Shown here: positions 1-10,426 of the stretch, one piece after another | How the letters are laid out: the number at the start of each line of letters is the position of its first letter | How positions within the stretch are numbered: position 1 is the first letter of the stretch | Assembly (NCBI GenBank): GCA_018815325.1 | Contig: JAHIYE010000009.1 | Coordinates: forward strand, 1 to 64,000 | DNA from: Gammaproteobacteria bacterium | Lineage (GTDB): Bacteria; Pseudomonadota; Gammaproteobacteria; Burkholderiales; Burkholderiaceae_C | Reading direction: 5' to 3' | DNA length: 64,000 nucleotides | Made by a program: the position numbers and the translations under genes | The notes under the pieces: model-generated | The model's input: the letters and a program-made list of their open reading frames with translations, nothing else | Database searches by the model: none | Told to the model about the DNA's origin: nothing

Positions 1-1429
<1,429 letters not shown>

Positions 1430-1650
1430 GATCTTGAATTTTTTCGCTTATTTCTAAGCAACTCATAAAAACGGAATTGAAGTGAACTTCACTTCTATTC
1501 TCATGAGCGTTTGCAAGTCAATCAAGACTTGGTTCCGAAGAACTTGGCAATCGCCTTCAAACGCCCACGCTTATCGGCTGTATATTTTTAAGGAACCACC
1601 GTAAAACTTGACGCCTTACGTTTGCTTCACTGCGATCAGCGAAGCCTTGA
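1430..1650 (-). other. rrn leader with BoxA-like element
   Basis: This is the transcribed leader between the predicted rrn promoter and 16S. It contains a BoxA-like antitermination sequence, TTCCTTAAAAATA on the minus strand at 1583-1595. It also contains a perfect 8-bp inverted repeat, GAAGTGAA-C-TTCACTTC, at 1479-1495, and a small hairpin GCTTA-GAAA-TAAGC near 1446-1459 just before the mature 16S end. These probably take part in antitermination and rRNA processing. The assignment rests on position and motif likeness only. Confidence 0.6.
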
Positions 1651-1680
1651 ATTATAACACGCTTTTTTCGACTCCGTCAA
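1651..1680 (-). promoter_or_regulatory. sigma-70 promoter of the rrn operon
   Basis: On the minus strand TTGACG (1680-1675) is followed after 18 bp by TATAAT (1656-1651). This is a near-consensus housekeeping promoter about 220 nt upstream of mature 16S, pointing into it. From 1681 to 2027 I see no gene and no further convincing site; this stretch is the divergent space in front of the Uup gene. Confidence 0.75.
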
Positions 1681-2027
1681 CACACTGAGTTTTTTCGCTT
1701 CCGGCATTTACCGCTTGCAACCCCTGTGTAAGCCTCTCATCCAGCGCCCTCACCTTGTAATCAAAATTAATTTGAATTTCAGAAGCGAAGCCCATGACTA
1801 TAGCATGAGTTTTCATCGGCGCAAATAATCTTTAAACTTCCCTCGCATGAGGATGCTCCCCTCATCAGGTGAGAGGTGCTCATTGCTAACAGCCGATAGA
1901 TGACATCTGATCCAGGCTAGGCATGCATCGTTTCTCGTCTGCAAAGCAACGAGCTTCGTCGCGAAGCACGTCCATACAAATAACCCGCCACGGCGATTCA
2001 GTCCTGCACGAGGATAATCCTCACCCT

Positions 2028-3917
2028 ATGGCACTCATCACCTTACTGAACGCACAACTGGCCTTTGGCCATGTCCCACTTCTCGACAAGACGGACTTTT
2101 CACTCGAAGCAGGCGAACGGGTCGGACTCATCGGCCGCAATGGCGCCGGCAAATCCTCACTGCTGAAAATTCTGGGGGAATTGGAGAAACCTGATGACGG
2201 CACTCTGCAATTTCAGCAAGGCCTTCGTATTGCCTATGTTTCCCAGGAGCCCGTTCTTGATCAACAAGCGACAGTTTTTACGGCCGTCAGCTCTGGCCTT
2301 TCCAGGGTCATTGAACTGATAGATCAGTACTCCCTCGGCACGGGAGACCTGGATGCCCTGCAAAGTGAAATCGAAGCCCGAGATGGCTGGAACTGGTCGC
2401 AACGGGTAGAGGAAACACTGCATCGCCTGCACCTGGACCCAGTCGCATTGATCGGCACACTCTCCGGCGGCACCAAGAAGCGCGTGGCCTTGGCGCAGGC
2501 CCTTGTTACGCGACCTGACGTTCTGCTCCTAGATGAGCCAACCAATCACCTAGACCTTGATTCCATTGAATGGCTAGAAAACCTGCTGGTCGAATTCAAA
2601 GGCAGCATCGTGACCATTACCCACGACCGCGCCTTCCTGGATCGCGTCGCCACACGTATTGTTGAACTGGACCGAGGACACTTGCTCTCCTATCCGGGTA
2701 ACTTTGCCCAGTATCTGCTGCAGAAGGAAGATCAACTCGCGCAGGAGGCTGTTGTCAGCGCCAAGGCCGACAAATTGCTGGCACAAGAGGAGGTCTGGGT
2801 AAGAAAAGGGGTGGAAGCGCGCCGCACCCGGAGTCAGAGTCGCATCAGTCGACTTGAACAGCTACGCACCAACCGCATGGCACGGCGCACAGCTGTAGGC
2901 AGCGTCAAAATGGATGTTGCCTCGGGCGCCCCCAGTGGAAAGCTGGTGGCAGAGTTAACTGAGGTCAGCAAGTCATTTGGCGACAAGAAAATTGTCAACA
3001 ACTTCTCTGCAACCGTTCTGCGAGGAGACAAGATCGGTCTGATCGGCCCCAATGGCGCAGGGAAGACGACACTGCTGAAGCTTATTCTGGGAGAGCTCCA
3101 ACCTGATAGCGGCAAAGTCCGCCAGGGCGCAAATCTGCAGGTTGCGTACTTCGACCAGATGCGGAATGCCTTGGATCTGGATGCCACCCTGGAAGACTTC
3201 ATCAGCCCCGGGAGCGAGTGGATTGAGATAGGCAATCAACGTAAACACGTCAAAAGCTATTTGGGCGACTTCTTGTTTTCACCCGCCCGCGCAACCTCCC
3301 CTGTTCGATCACTATCGGGCGGTGAGCGCAATCGCCTGCTGCTGGCCCGTCTGTTTGCACTTCCCGCCAATGTACTGGTTCTCGACGAACCTACCAACGA
3401 TCTGGACATAGATACGTTAGAGCTGCTGGAAGAGCTCCTCCAAAATTATGCAGGCACCGTGTTTCTGGTCAGCCATGACCGTACTTTTCTTGACAACGTA
3501 GTCACCAGCACGATTGCGTTCGAGGGGGAGGGGCGCTGGCGCGAATACGAAGGCGGCGTTCAAGACTGGCTGACACAATCACGTCGCAGCAAAGCGCTTC
3601 TGAATGCTACCAATTCAATAGTGCCCGACGCAACATCCAAAAGGGCCACGCCCCCAAAATCCAGCGAATCAGCTTCGCCCCTCAAGCCTGCAGGCTCTAA
3701 CAAACTCAACTTCAAGGAGCAGAGGGAACTGGACACCCTCCCTCAATTACTGGACCGACTGGAACGAGAGCAAGCCTCATTAAGGGAAGAGTTGGCTGAC
3801 GGCACCTTGTTCAGCAAGGATCCGCAACGTGCGACGGAGCTTTACAAACGCGATGCGGCAATCGAAGAGGAAATGACCGCCGTACTTTCGCGCTGGGAGA
3901 AACTGGCCCCTCGATAA
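2028..3917 (+). CDS. uup: ABC-F family ATPase, Uup type
   Basis: Soluble twin-ATPase ABC protein of 629 residues, close to E. coli Uup. It has no membrane segments. The first nucleotide-binding domain has Walker A GRNGAGKSS and signature LSGGTKKRVALAQ; the second has GPNGAGKTT and LSGGERNRLLLAR. The charged linker between the domains and the basic, coiled-coil C-terminal region (last 80 residues or so) are typical of Uup. ABC-F proteins act on ribosomes, and Uup also affects precise excision of transposons and DNA branch structures. The ATG at 2028 is chosen because family similarity begins at MALITLLNAQ. An upstream in-frame ATG at 1923 would add 35 residues without family character. The gene diverges from 16S and converges on cheB. 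Confidence 0.92.
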   Translation: MALITLLNAQLAFGHVPLLDKTDFSLEAGERVGLIGRNGAGKSSLLKILGELEKPDDGTLQFQQGLRIAYVSQEPVLDQQATVFTAVSSGLSRVIELIDQYSLGTGDLDALQSEIEARDGWNWSQRVEETLHRLHLDPVALIGTLSGGTKKRVALAQALVTRPDVLLLDEPTNHLDLDSIEWLENLLVEFKGSIVTITHDRAFLDRVATRIVELDRGHLLSYPGNFAQYLLQKEDQLAQEAVVSAKADKLLAQEEVWVRKGVEARRTRSQSRISRLEQLRTNRMARRTAVGSVKMDVASGAPSGKLVAELTEVSKSFGDKKIVNNFSATVLRGDKIGLIGPNGAGKTTLLKLILGELQPDSGKVRQGANLQVAYFDQMRNALDLDATLEDFISPGSEWIEIGNQRKHVKSYLGDFLFSPARATSPVRSLSGGERNRLLLARLFALPANVLVLDEPTNDLDIDTLELLEELLQNYAGTVFLVSHDRTFLDNVVTSTIAFEGEGRWREYEGGVQDWLTQSRRSKALLNATNSIVPDATSKRATPPKSSESASPLKPAGSNKLNFKEQRELDTLPQLLDRLEREQASLREELADGTLFSKDPQRATELYKRDAAIEEEMTAVLSRWEKLAPR

Positions 3918-3939
3918 GCCAATGAGTGCTCACCGATGC

Positions 3940-5019
3940 TCAGACACGGTACCGATCGGTGGAGGCGCTCAACCTGGTTAGCACAGCCGGCGCGATCTCA
4001 GTCAGTGGCAAGACCTCATCAGCCGCTCCGTGTGCAATGGCTTCGCGTGGCATGCCAAACACGATACAGCTGGCTTCATCCTGCACATAGTTGTAGCTAC
4101 CTGCATCTTTCATTTCACGCATCGCCTTGGCACCATCATTGCCCATACCCGTCAGCATGATGCCCAGCGCATTGCGCCCCACGACCCGGGCAGCAGACTT
4201 GAACAACACTTCTACCGAGGGCTTGTGCCGGTTCACCAGCTCACCATCCTCGACCACGGCGACATAATTCGCACCACTGCGGTCAAGCCTGAATTGCTTA
4301 CCGCCGGGGGCAATATACGCATGTCCCGGCAGGATCCGCGCACCATTCACGGCCTCTTGCACCTTGATTTGGCACAGATTATTCAAACGCGCTGCAAAAC
4401 TGGTGGTAAATCCTGGTGGCATGTGCTGCGTGATTACGATCCCAGGTGAGTCTGCCGGTAAGCGAACCAATATTTCCTTGATCGCCTCCGTCCCCCCCGT
4501 TGAGGCCCCTATGCAAATCAATTTTTCAGTCGATAAGCGGCCTAAGGGTGTAAGTTCTGATCGAACCGGGATAACCCCATCCGCGGAGACCGAGGCTACA
4601 GGCGCCATGCGCTTGATCTGCGCTGATGCCGCTACGCGAACTTTATCCACAATCTGGGCCGACAACTCTTTAATGCCATCAGCCAAACCGATGCGCGGTT
4701 TCGCAACGAAGTCCACCGCACCCAACTCCAATGCCCGCATGGTGACTTCGGCGCCCCGTTCAGTCAATGTAGAAATCATGACCACAGGCATCGGCCTCAA
4801 ACGCATGAGTCGCCCCAGAAAGTCCAGGCCATCCATGCGAGGCATCTCGACGTCCAGGGTGATCACATCAGGATTGAGCTCCCGAATCATCTCCCGGGCC
4901 ACAAGCGGATCATTCGCCGTGCCTACACACTCCATATCACTCTGGCGATTGATGATTTCGGCCAGCAGGCTTCTGACCAAGGCCGAATCGTCGACCACTA
5001 TCACACGTATCTTCTTCAA
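3940..5019 (-). CDS. cheB: chemotaxis response regulator and protein-glutamate methylesterase CheB
   Basis: CheB removes methyl groups from, and deamidates, chemoreceptor glutamates. An N-terminal receiver domain carries acidic residues VVDDS and phospho-acceptor D56 in TLDVEMP. The C-terminal methylesterase shows the catalytic triad S173 (GASTGG), H199 (TQHMPPG) and D295 (TGMGNDG). I place the start at a TTG at 5019 because GAGGTAAT sits just ahead of it and the protein then begins directly with [15 protein letters not shown] at 5049 would overlap cheD and add ten non-conserved residues. cheB is the last gene of the chemotaxis operon, 7 bp after cheD. Confidence 0.95.
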   Translation of the reverse strand: MKKIRVIVVDDSALVRSLLAEIINRQSDMECVGTANDPLVAREMIRELNPDVITLDVEMPRMDGLDFLGRLMRLRPMPVVMISTLTERGAEVTMRALELGAVDFVAKPRIGLADGIKELSAQIVDKVRVAASAQIKRMAPVASVSADGVIPVRSELTPLGRLSTEKLICIGASTGGTEAIKEILVRLPADSPGIVITQHMPPGFTTSFAARLNNLCQIKVQEAVNGARILPGHAYIAPGGKQFRLDRSGANYVAVVEDGELVNRHKPSVEVLFKSAARVVGRNALGIMLTGMGNDGAKAMREMKDAGSYNYVQDEASCIVFGMPREAIAHGAADEVLPLTEIAPAVLTRLSASTDRYRV

Positions 5020-5026
5020 AATTACC

Positions 5027-5731
5027 TCAGAACAGATCCACAGAGCCACCCGAAGTAGATTTCGCGACTACGGCAGCATTCCCGCGACGCTCCTCCACCG
5101 CCAAGGTCTCGGGATGAGAGTGCGCCAAGCGCTTGACCAGTGCTTTACCCGTTACAGGGAAGAAGCAAACTTTTCGGGGATGGATGTCCAGAACATCCTG
5201 CGAAACAACCGGAATTCGCTCAGTCTGCAAATAGTCAAGCACAAACTTGGTATTACGCTCCCCTACATTCATTGTAGTGAAACCGGCCATGACTTGAGCG
5301 CCGCCAAATATCTTCGCTTGCATCGACTCACGGCGTGCGCCCAGCTTGAGCATTTCATTGATCAACAACTCCATTGCATAAGAGCCGTAACGACCAAAAC
5401 CATCAGCATTGTCCCCGTCTGGCAACATGAAGTGATTCATGCCACCAGCACGAACCTTGCCGTCCCAGATGCACGCAGAAATACAGGACCCCAGCACCGT
5501 CATGACGACCAGATCCTCGGACGACACATAGTATTCACCAGGCAGAACCTTGACGGCGTCATATTGAAAATGATGGTCGTTGTAAAAGAACGATGCTTCC
5601 CCTGGCTTACGTGGTTGCGCCTTGAGTTGATCTACCCGTGAAACCCGCCCACTGGGTAAAACCTTGCCAGCCTGGAGGCTCTGATGCGGACGCGACATGG
5701 ACGAAGCAGCCTTAGATTCGAGCAGAGTCAT
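5027..5731 (-). CDS. cheD: chemoreceptor glutamine deamidase CheD
   Basis: CheD deamidates glutamines on chemoreceptors and can bind the CheY-P phosphatase CheC in other bacteria. The catalytic Cys83 lies in LGSCISAC and His100 in GGMNHFMLP, both in the conserved core (about 55-200). At 234 residues it is longer than the roughly 160-residue Bacillus and Thermotoga enzymes. It has a basic N-terminal extension of about 45 residues and a C-terminal tail ending in GGSVDLF. The same ending, GSVELF, occurs in the CheZ-like protein at 9760-10203, which hints at a shared docking peptide. It sits between cheR and cheB. Confidence 0.93.
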   Translation of the reverse strand: MTLLESKAASSMSRPHQSLQAGKVLPSGRVSRVDQLKAQPRKPGEASFFYNDHHFQYDAVKVLPGEYYVSSEDLVVMTVLGSCISACIWDGKVRAGGMNHFMLPDGDNADGFGRYGSYAMELLINEMLKLGARRESMQAKIFGGAQVMAGFTTMNVGERNTKFVLDYLQTERIPVVSQDVLDIHPRKVCFFPVTGKALVKRLAHSHPETLAVEERRGNAAVVAKSTSGGSVDLF

Positions 5732-5757
5732 GTGTTTCTTGCCTTGAAATGGGCGAC

Positions 5758-6651
5758 CTAACGACGCTCGTATACCGTTTTGCCGCGCAAGACGAACAGA
5801 TCACGCGACTCATTGAAGTTCTCTGAGTGCCCCACAAACAGTAGCCCTCCAGGCTTCATGACTCGGTGGATACGCTCCAGCACCTTGCGCTGCGTCTGCG
5901 CATCAAAGTAAATCATCACATTGCGACAAAACACCACATCGAAAGGATCTCGAAATGGCCAATCATCACGAATGAGATTCACACTCAAAAACTCAACAAA
6001 CCGTTGCAGTTCAGGCTTGACCCTCGCCATGCCCTCATTCGCCCCCTTGCCGCGCATGAAGTAGCGCTCCAGCTGCTCGGCATCAACACCTTTGATATTG
6101 TCCAGACGATACACGCCACGCGCAGCCGAAGCCAGCACTTTCGAATCAATATCACTGGCCCACAACTTGAAGTCCGCCTTCGCTCCAAGAACGTCTACAG
6201 CCGTCATGATGATGGAATAAGGCTCCTCTCCGGTTGAGGCAGCATTGCACCAAACTCGCCACGCCGTGTTAGCTGGTTTTGATTTCAGATGACTGGCAAG
6301 GATTTCGAAATGATGCTGCTCACGGAAAAAAGAAGTGAGATTGGTGGTCAACGCATTGATGAATTCCTGCCACTCAGGTCCATCATGCCCCTCCAACCAG
6401 CCAAGGTAGTCACGAAAACTTTGATAGCCTGTCTCACGCAAACGCCGTGACAGCCGGCTATAGACCATCGCATGTTTTCCATCGTGCAGATTGATGCCGG
6501 CACGCTGATAAATCAGCGTCTGCACCCGATCAAAATCAGCACTGGTCCATACAAACTCTCGTGCTTGATCACCACCTGTACCGACTTCAGATGCACCTCC
6601 TGCGAGGCCCTGTGCCGATGCCCACAAACTGCCTTGCTTACGCATAGTCAT
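5758..6651 (-). CDS. cheR: chemotaxis protein methyltransferase CheR
   Basis: SAM-dependent methyltransferase that methylates glutamates of chemoreceptors, opposing CheB. It is 297 residues, with an N-terminal helical CheR domain (about 30-95) and a C-terminal Rossmann catalytic domain. The SAM-binding region is visible as NAASTGEEPYS, followed by the DPFDVVFCRNVMIYF motif typical of CheR and the C-terminal GGLLFVGHSE. A poorly conserved, flexible stretch occupies the first 30 residues. No receptor gene is linked to this operon, so its substrates must be encoded elsewhere. Confidence 0.95.
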   Translation of the reverse strand: MTMRKQGSLWASAQGLAGGASEVGTGGDQAREFVWTSADFDRVQTLIYQRAGINLHDGKHAMVYSRLSRRLRETGYQSFRDYLGWLEGHDGPEWQEFINALTTNLTSFFREQHHFEILASHLKSKPANTAWRVWCNAASTGEEPYSIIMTAVDVLGAKADFKLWASDIDSKVLASAARGVYRLDNIKGVDAEQLERYFMRGKGANEGMARVKPELQRFVEFLSVNLIRDDWPFRDPFDVVFCRNVMIYFDAQTQRKVLERIHRVMKPGGLLFVGHSENFNESRDLFVLRGKTVYERR

Positions 6652-6686
6652 TTTCTAAAATTCCGACAACGCACAAGCCACGCTAT

Positions 6687-7175
6687 TTACTCCGGAATAG
6701 CTACCAACCCCATGTCAACACTTGACATGAGTTTTTCAATGTCCAAGAGAATCAACATTCGATCCCCCAGCGAACCGAGCCCCAGTACGGCACTGCTGTC
6801 AATCACGCTGTCGATCTCGGGCGCGGCCTTCAGGCTTTCAGGAGGAAGCTCCATCACGTCACTGACCGAATCCACCACAATCCCGACAATCCTGGTTCCC
6901 AGGTTAAGGATGATGACAACCGTGAAATCGTTGTACTCGGCCTTGGAGCAATTGAATTTCAGGCGCATGTCAACAATCGGAACTATCGTTCCGCGAAGAT
7001 TGACCACGCCTTTGATGAATTCAGGCACGTTCGCAATCCGGGTCGGCGGCTCGTAACCACGAATCTCCTGTACTTTCAGGATATCAATGCCGTACTCTTC
7101 CTGATCCAGTCTAAACGTCAGATATTCGCGTGCACCTGTGGCATTCATCTCGTCCATTTTTTCCATCGCTCCCAT
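6687..7175 (-). CDS. cheW: chemotaxis coupling protein CheW
   Basis: CheW bridges chemoreceptors and the kinase CheA in the signalling array. It is 162 residues and consists of one CheW domain. Conserved stretches include [20 protein letters not shown], the [19 protein letters not shown] segment and [23 protein letters not shown] sequence precedes the ATG. It lies 24 bp downstream of cheA and upstream of cheR in the same operon. Confidence 0.95.
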   Translation of the reverse strand: MGAMEKMDEMNATGAREYLTFRLDQEEYGIDILKVQEIRGYEPPTRIANVPEFIKGVVNLRGTIVPIVDMRLKFNCSKAEYNDFTVVIILNLGTRIVGIVVDSVSDVMELPPESLKAAPEIDSVIDSSAVLGLGSLGDRMLILLDIEKLMSSVDMGLVAIPE

Positions 7176-7199
7176 ATTGATCTCCTGTGAACTAGCAGC

Positions 7200-9314
7200 T
7201 TAGTGCCGCGAGCGGCGAACCAATGCGCCAGTATCCAGAATCAGGGCAACTTTGCCGTCCCCGAGAATCGTGGCACCCGATACGTTCGGTACCTTGCGAT
7301 AGTTCGATTCCAGGTTTTTCACCACCACCTGTTGCTGCCCCAGTAATTCATCAACAAGCAAGGCAACACGGCTGCCATCAAATTCAACGACGACCATGAT
7401 GTCGCTCGCCTTTTCCGAACCAAAGCGAGGGATCTGAAATACTTTTTCCAGTTCAATAACTGGCATGTATTCGTCGCGCACTTTGACCAACTGCGAGCCC
7501 TGCCCGACCGTACTAACGGCATCGGACTTGACCTGAAAAGACTCCACGACCGAAGACAGCGGCAACAAATACACCTCATTGCCCACACCAACCGACATGC
7601 CATCCATGATGGCCAGGGTCAGTGGCAGGCGCACAGCCACACGCATCCCAAAGCCTTCAGAAGACTCGATCTCCACCGTACCATTCAAGGCCGCGATGTT
7701 CTTCTTTACAACATCCATACCGACACCGCGACCGGACACATCCGTGACCACGGCTGCTGTAGAAAAACCCGGGGCGAAGATCAATTGCCAAACTTCCGAA
7801 TCAGGCATCTGATCCGAGACATCAAGACCTCGCTCACGCGCTTTCTCCAGAATTTTCTCTCGGGACAAGCCACGACCATCATCGCGGACCTCGATCACGA
7901 TAGAGCCCCCTTGGTGTGAGGCAGACAAGGTAATCGTGCCACTTTCAGGCTTGCCGGCGGCAACACGATCGGCCGGCATCTCAACTCCATGGTCACAGCT
8001 ATTGCGGACCAAATGTGTCAATGGATCGGTGATTTTCTCCACCAAGCCCTTGTCAAGCTCGGTCGCCTCACCCTGCGTCACGAACTCCACTTTTTTACCC
8101 AATTTCGAGGCAAGATCCCGCAACATCCTCGGGAAACGGCTGAACACGATAGACATCGGAATCATCCGGATCGACATCACCGACTCCTGCAAGTCGCGTG
8201 TATTGCGATCTAGGTCCGCCAATCCGGCGAGCAGTTGCTGGTAGACGGCTGGATCAAGTGCCCGGCTGTTCTGTGCCAGCATGGCCTGTGTAATGACCAA
8301 CTCCCCCACAAGGTTGATCAATTGATCAACCTTGCTGATTGCGACGCGAATGGTTGCCGCCTCGGGTTGAGCCGCAGGTGCAACAGGTTTGACTCCCGGC
8401 TTGGCCGTCGCTTTGGCTTCCGATGCTGAAGCAGGCGCCGTTGGTGCTCCGGGGGACCCATCGAAAAAGCCGAACCCTGGCAGCGGCGCCAATGGAGCAC
8501 CGGGCAGCGGATCATCATCATATGGATTGACAGCGGCGTCGGTGCCAACTTCTTTGATGACAATCTGATCTCTTGAAACATGAAATGCGAATAAATCCAG
8601 TAAATCGTCATCCGCAGAGTTGGTATCCACCTCGAAAACTCGGGTATCTGGCCGGTCGCTCACCGCATCCCGAATTTGTCCTAACCCTGCGATATCCCGG
8701 AACAGCTCTTTAATTGCATCGGCTTGTTCAGGTACTGTCAGGGGGCCAATGGCGATAACCAACGAGCGACTTGACTTGGGCCCTGCTGGAACAACAGGAG
8801 CGGCGACACTGACAGGCTGAGCAACTGGCGTCGGAGCAACCGCAGGAGCAGCAGGCACAGCAACAGACGCTGCAGGCGCCTCAATATGGGCGCCTCCCGA
8901 GGCTAACTCACTGATTCGACGCACCAGATCTGCCGTTGACGGCACCTCTCCTTCGCCACCCGCCTGATGTCTCGCCAGCAGACCTCTTGAGGCGTCTGCA
9001 GACTCCAGCAAGACATCAACCATCATGGCATTTGGCTGCAGTTCATGACGACGCAATTTGTCGAGCAAAGACTCCATCTGATGCGTCAGTTCAGCCACAT
9101 CAGAGAATCCGAACGTCGCGGCCCCGCCCTTAACTGAATGAGCACAGCGAAAAATGCCATTCAACTCTTCATCATCTGCGGCCTCAAGGTTCAAATTGAG
9201 CAGCATCTGCTCCATCAGATCCAGGTTTTCTGCTGCTTCTTCAAAGAAAATTTGATAGAACTGACTCAGGTCAAAATCACCTGCTCCGCCAGATTCCTGA
9301 TGCGTATCTGCCAT
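7200..9314 (-). CDS. cheA: chemotaxis histidine kinase CheA
   Basis: Central kinase of chemotaxis; it autophosphorylates and passes phosphate to CheY and CheB. Domains in order are P1 Hpt with H59 in CAHSVKGGAATF, a P2-like region (about 185-260), an Ala/Pro-rich linker, and the P3 dimerisation helices (about 330-395). The P4 ATPase domain has an N-box LVRNSCDHG and a G-box RDDGRG, with further glycine-rich motifs downstream. A P5 CheW-like domain forms the C-terminus. The start is ATG at 9314 with GGAG upstream; a TTG two codons earlier is less likely. The length (about 704) is normal for proteobacterial CheA with a long linker. Confidence 0.96.
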   Translation of the reverse strand: MADTHQESGGAGDFDLSQFYQIFFEEAAENLDLMEQMLLNLNLEAADDEELNGIFRCAHSVKGGAATFGFSDVAELTHQMESLLDKLRRHELQPNAMMVDVLLESADASRGLLARHQAGGEGEVPSTADLVRRISELASGGAHIEAPAASVAVPAAPAVAPTPVAQPVSVAAPVVPAGPKSSRSLVIAIGPLTVPEQADAIKELFRDIAGLGQIRDAVSDRPDTRVFEVDTNSADDDLLDLFAFHVSRDQIVIKEVGTDAAVNPYDDDPLPGAPLAPLPGFGFFDGSPGAPTAPASASEAKATAKPGVKPVAPAAQPEAATIRVAISKVDQLINLVGELVITQAMLAQNSRALDPAVYQQLLAGLADLDRNTRDLQESVMSIRMIPMSIVFSRFPRMLRDLASKLGKKVEFVTQGEATELDKGLVEKITDPLTHLVRNSCDHGVEMPADRVAAGKPESGTITLSASHQGGSIVIEVRDDGRGLSREKILEKARERGLDVSDQMPDSEVWQLIFAPGFSTAAVVTDVSGRGVGMDVVKKNIAALNGTVEIESSEGFGMRVAVRLPLTLAIMDGMSVGVGNEVYLLPLSSVVESFQVKSDAVSTVGQGSQLVKVRDEYMPVIELEKVFQIPRFGSEKASDIMVVVEFDGSRVALLVDELLGQQQVVVKNLESNYRKVPNVSGATILGDGKVALILDTGALVRRSRH

Positions 9315-9355
9315 ACCCAATTACTCCTTTATTAGCTGCTCTGTCAGCTATTGAT

Positions 9356-9718
9356 TCATCGAATCACTTTTTTGATGACATCCAGCAAGCGCGCTGGATC
9401 AAAAGGTTTAACGAGCCATCCCGTGGCGCCTGCAGCGCGGCCTGCCTGCTTCATTAAGTCACTGGATTCCGTGGTCAATACCAATATTGGAATGGTTTTG
9501 AATTGCGGGTGCTCGCGCAGCTTGCGCGTCAAACCCAGCCCATCCAGACGAGGCATGTTCTGATCGGTTAAAACCAAATCAAACGTCTGCTGTTGAGCCT
9601 TTTCGTAGGCATCTTGCCCATCTACCGCCTCCACCACCTGGTAACCGGCTCCTGTCAAGGTAAAAGAAACCATCTTGCGCATGGATGGTGAGTCATCGAC
9701 TGCGAGAATTAAAGGCAT
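9356..9718 (-). CDS. cheY: CheY-like single-domain response regulator
   Basis: Single receiver domain of 120 residues. Acidic pocket residues lie in AVDDS, phospho-acceptor D52 in LTDQNMP, the conserved threonine/serine in VLTTES and K104 in WLVKPF. It sits directly upstream of cheA and downstream of a CheZ-like gene, so it is probably a phosphorylation target of this CheA. A second CheY (42463-42852) resembles the E. coli motor-binding CheY more closely. This one may therefore be a phosphate sink or serve a different output; that split of roles is inference. Confidence 0.92.
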   Translation of the reverse strand: MPLILAVDDSPSMRKMVSFTLTGAGYQVVEAVDGQDAYEKAQQQTFDLVLTDQNMPRLDGLGLTRKLREHPQFKTIPILVLTTESSDLMKQAGRAAGATGWLVKPFDPARLLDVIKKVIR

Positions 9719-9759
9719 GTGAGGCTCCGGAAATCAGTTATTAGGGTTGGATACAAATG

Positions 9760-10203
9760 TCAAAACAGCTCGACTGAGCCCGCTTCCATTTCATCCTGTG
9801 TGACAGGGTTGGGACGCTCAGGAACATCTTCTACAAAAGGAAGCGCTTCGCCATCCTCCAGCCCCATCGACTCAGAAGCCAGCCGATAAGCGCAACCTTG
9901 AAGGATTTTTGATGTGTGATTGATCAATTGCGACGCCATGTCCTGGAATTGCAACTCCGTAACTGCCGCACGCAAAGCGCTGCGCACGCCATCGAGCTCT
10001 TTCGCATCTGCCAAGCCTGGATCGGCCAAGTTCGCACTGGCGCTGGTGAACCGTTGCATCAGGTTCTCCATCGTATGTGCCAACAGGCCATCAAGCCGAT
10101 TCAGATCATGCACAACCACAAGCAGAGAGTCCTGAACATCCGCCACAAGCATTACAGGCAATTGAACGGCAGGCACAGTTGTCATTGTCGATGTTGGTTG
10201 CAT
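9760..10203 (-). CDS. CheZ-like protein, candidate CheY-P phosphatase
   Basis: Small helical protein (147 residues from the ATG at 10203, with GGAG sequences just upstream). The helix containing LQFQDMASQLI carries an Asp-x3-Gln pair (D88 and Q92). This matches the spacing of the catalytic Asp and Gln in CheZ (compare FHDLTGQVI in the true CheZ at 42857). The acidic tail ends in GSVELF, reminiscent of the CheY-binding C-terminal peptide of CheZ. It is the first gene of the cheY-cheA operon. Overall similarity to CheZ is low, so this could also be another chemotaxis scaffold protein. The gene call is firm; the function is inferred. Confidence 0.75.
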   Translation of the reverse strand: MQPTSTMTTVPAVQLPVMLVADVQDSLLVVVHDLNRLDGLLAHTMENLMQRFTSASANLADPGLADAKELDGVRSALRAAVTELQFQDMASQLINHTSKILQGCAYRLASESMGLEDGEALPFVEDVPERPNPVTQDEMEAGSVELF

Positions 10204-10287
10204 TGTCTCCACTCCTCTGGTCCGACGATCAAATCACCCACAACGCTGTCTTGCGGCATTAAACTTTCCAGCGAACTAGATTATCAG

Positions 10288-10314
10288 TAATCGGCTCGAT
10301 TGGGTAAAAATGAA
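10288..10314 (-). promoter_or_regulatory. possible sigma-28 promoter of the chemotaxis operon
   Basis: On the minus strand GCCGATTA (10295-10288) is one base off the sigma-28 -10 consensus GCCGATAA. TTCA lies exactly 15 bp upstream (10314-10311), a weak match to the -35. It would start transcription about 75 nt before the CheZ-like gene. The good -10 and right spacing support it; the poor -35 weakens it. Confidence 0.4.
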
Positions 10315-10426
10315 GGCAAATCGAGTCTTTTTGATCTACGCTACAGGCTGCTTTTTCCCCGTACATCTCGCTTTAACTCCTGCAGGCAATCATACTGCCG
10401 AATATACGAACTGAAACCCTAACGCC

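Noticed and set aside
5020-5049. GTG at 5049 as the cheB start
   Set aside because: It would overlap cheD by 23 bp and lacks a ribosome-binding sequence, while the TTG at 5019 has GAGG at good spacing and begins at the conserved domain.
4364-5641. Long plus-strand reading frame opposite cheB and cheD
   Set aside because: It is antisense to two clearly conserved genes and shows no family features; it is a codon-bias shadow.
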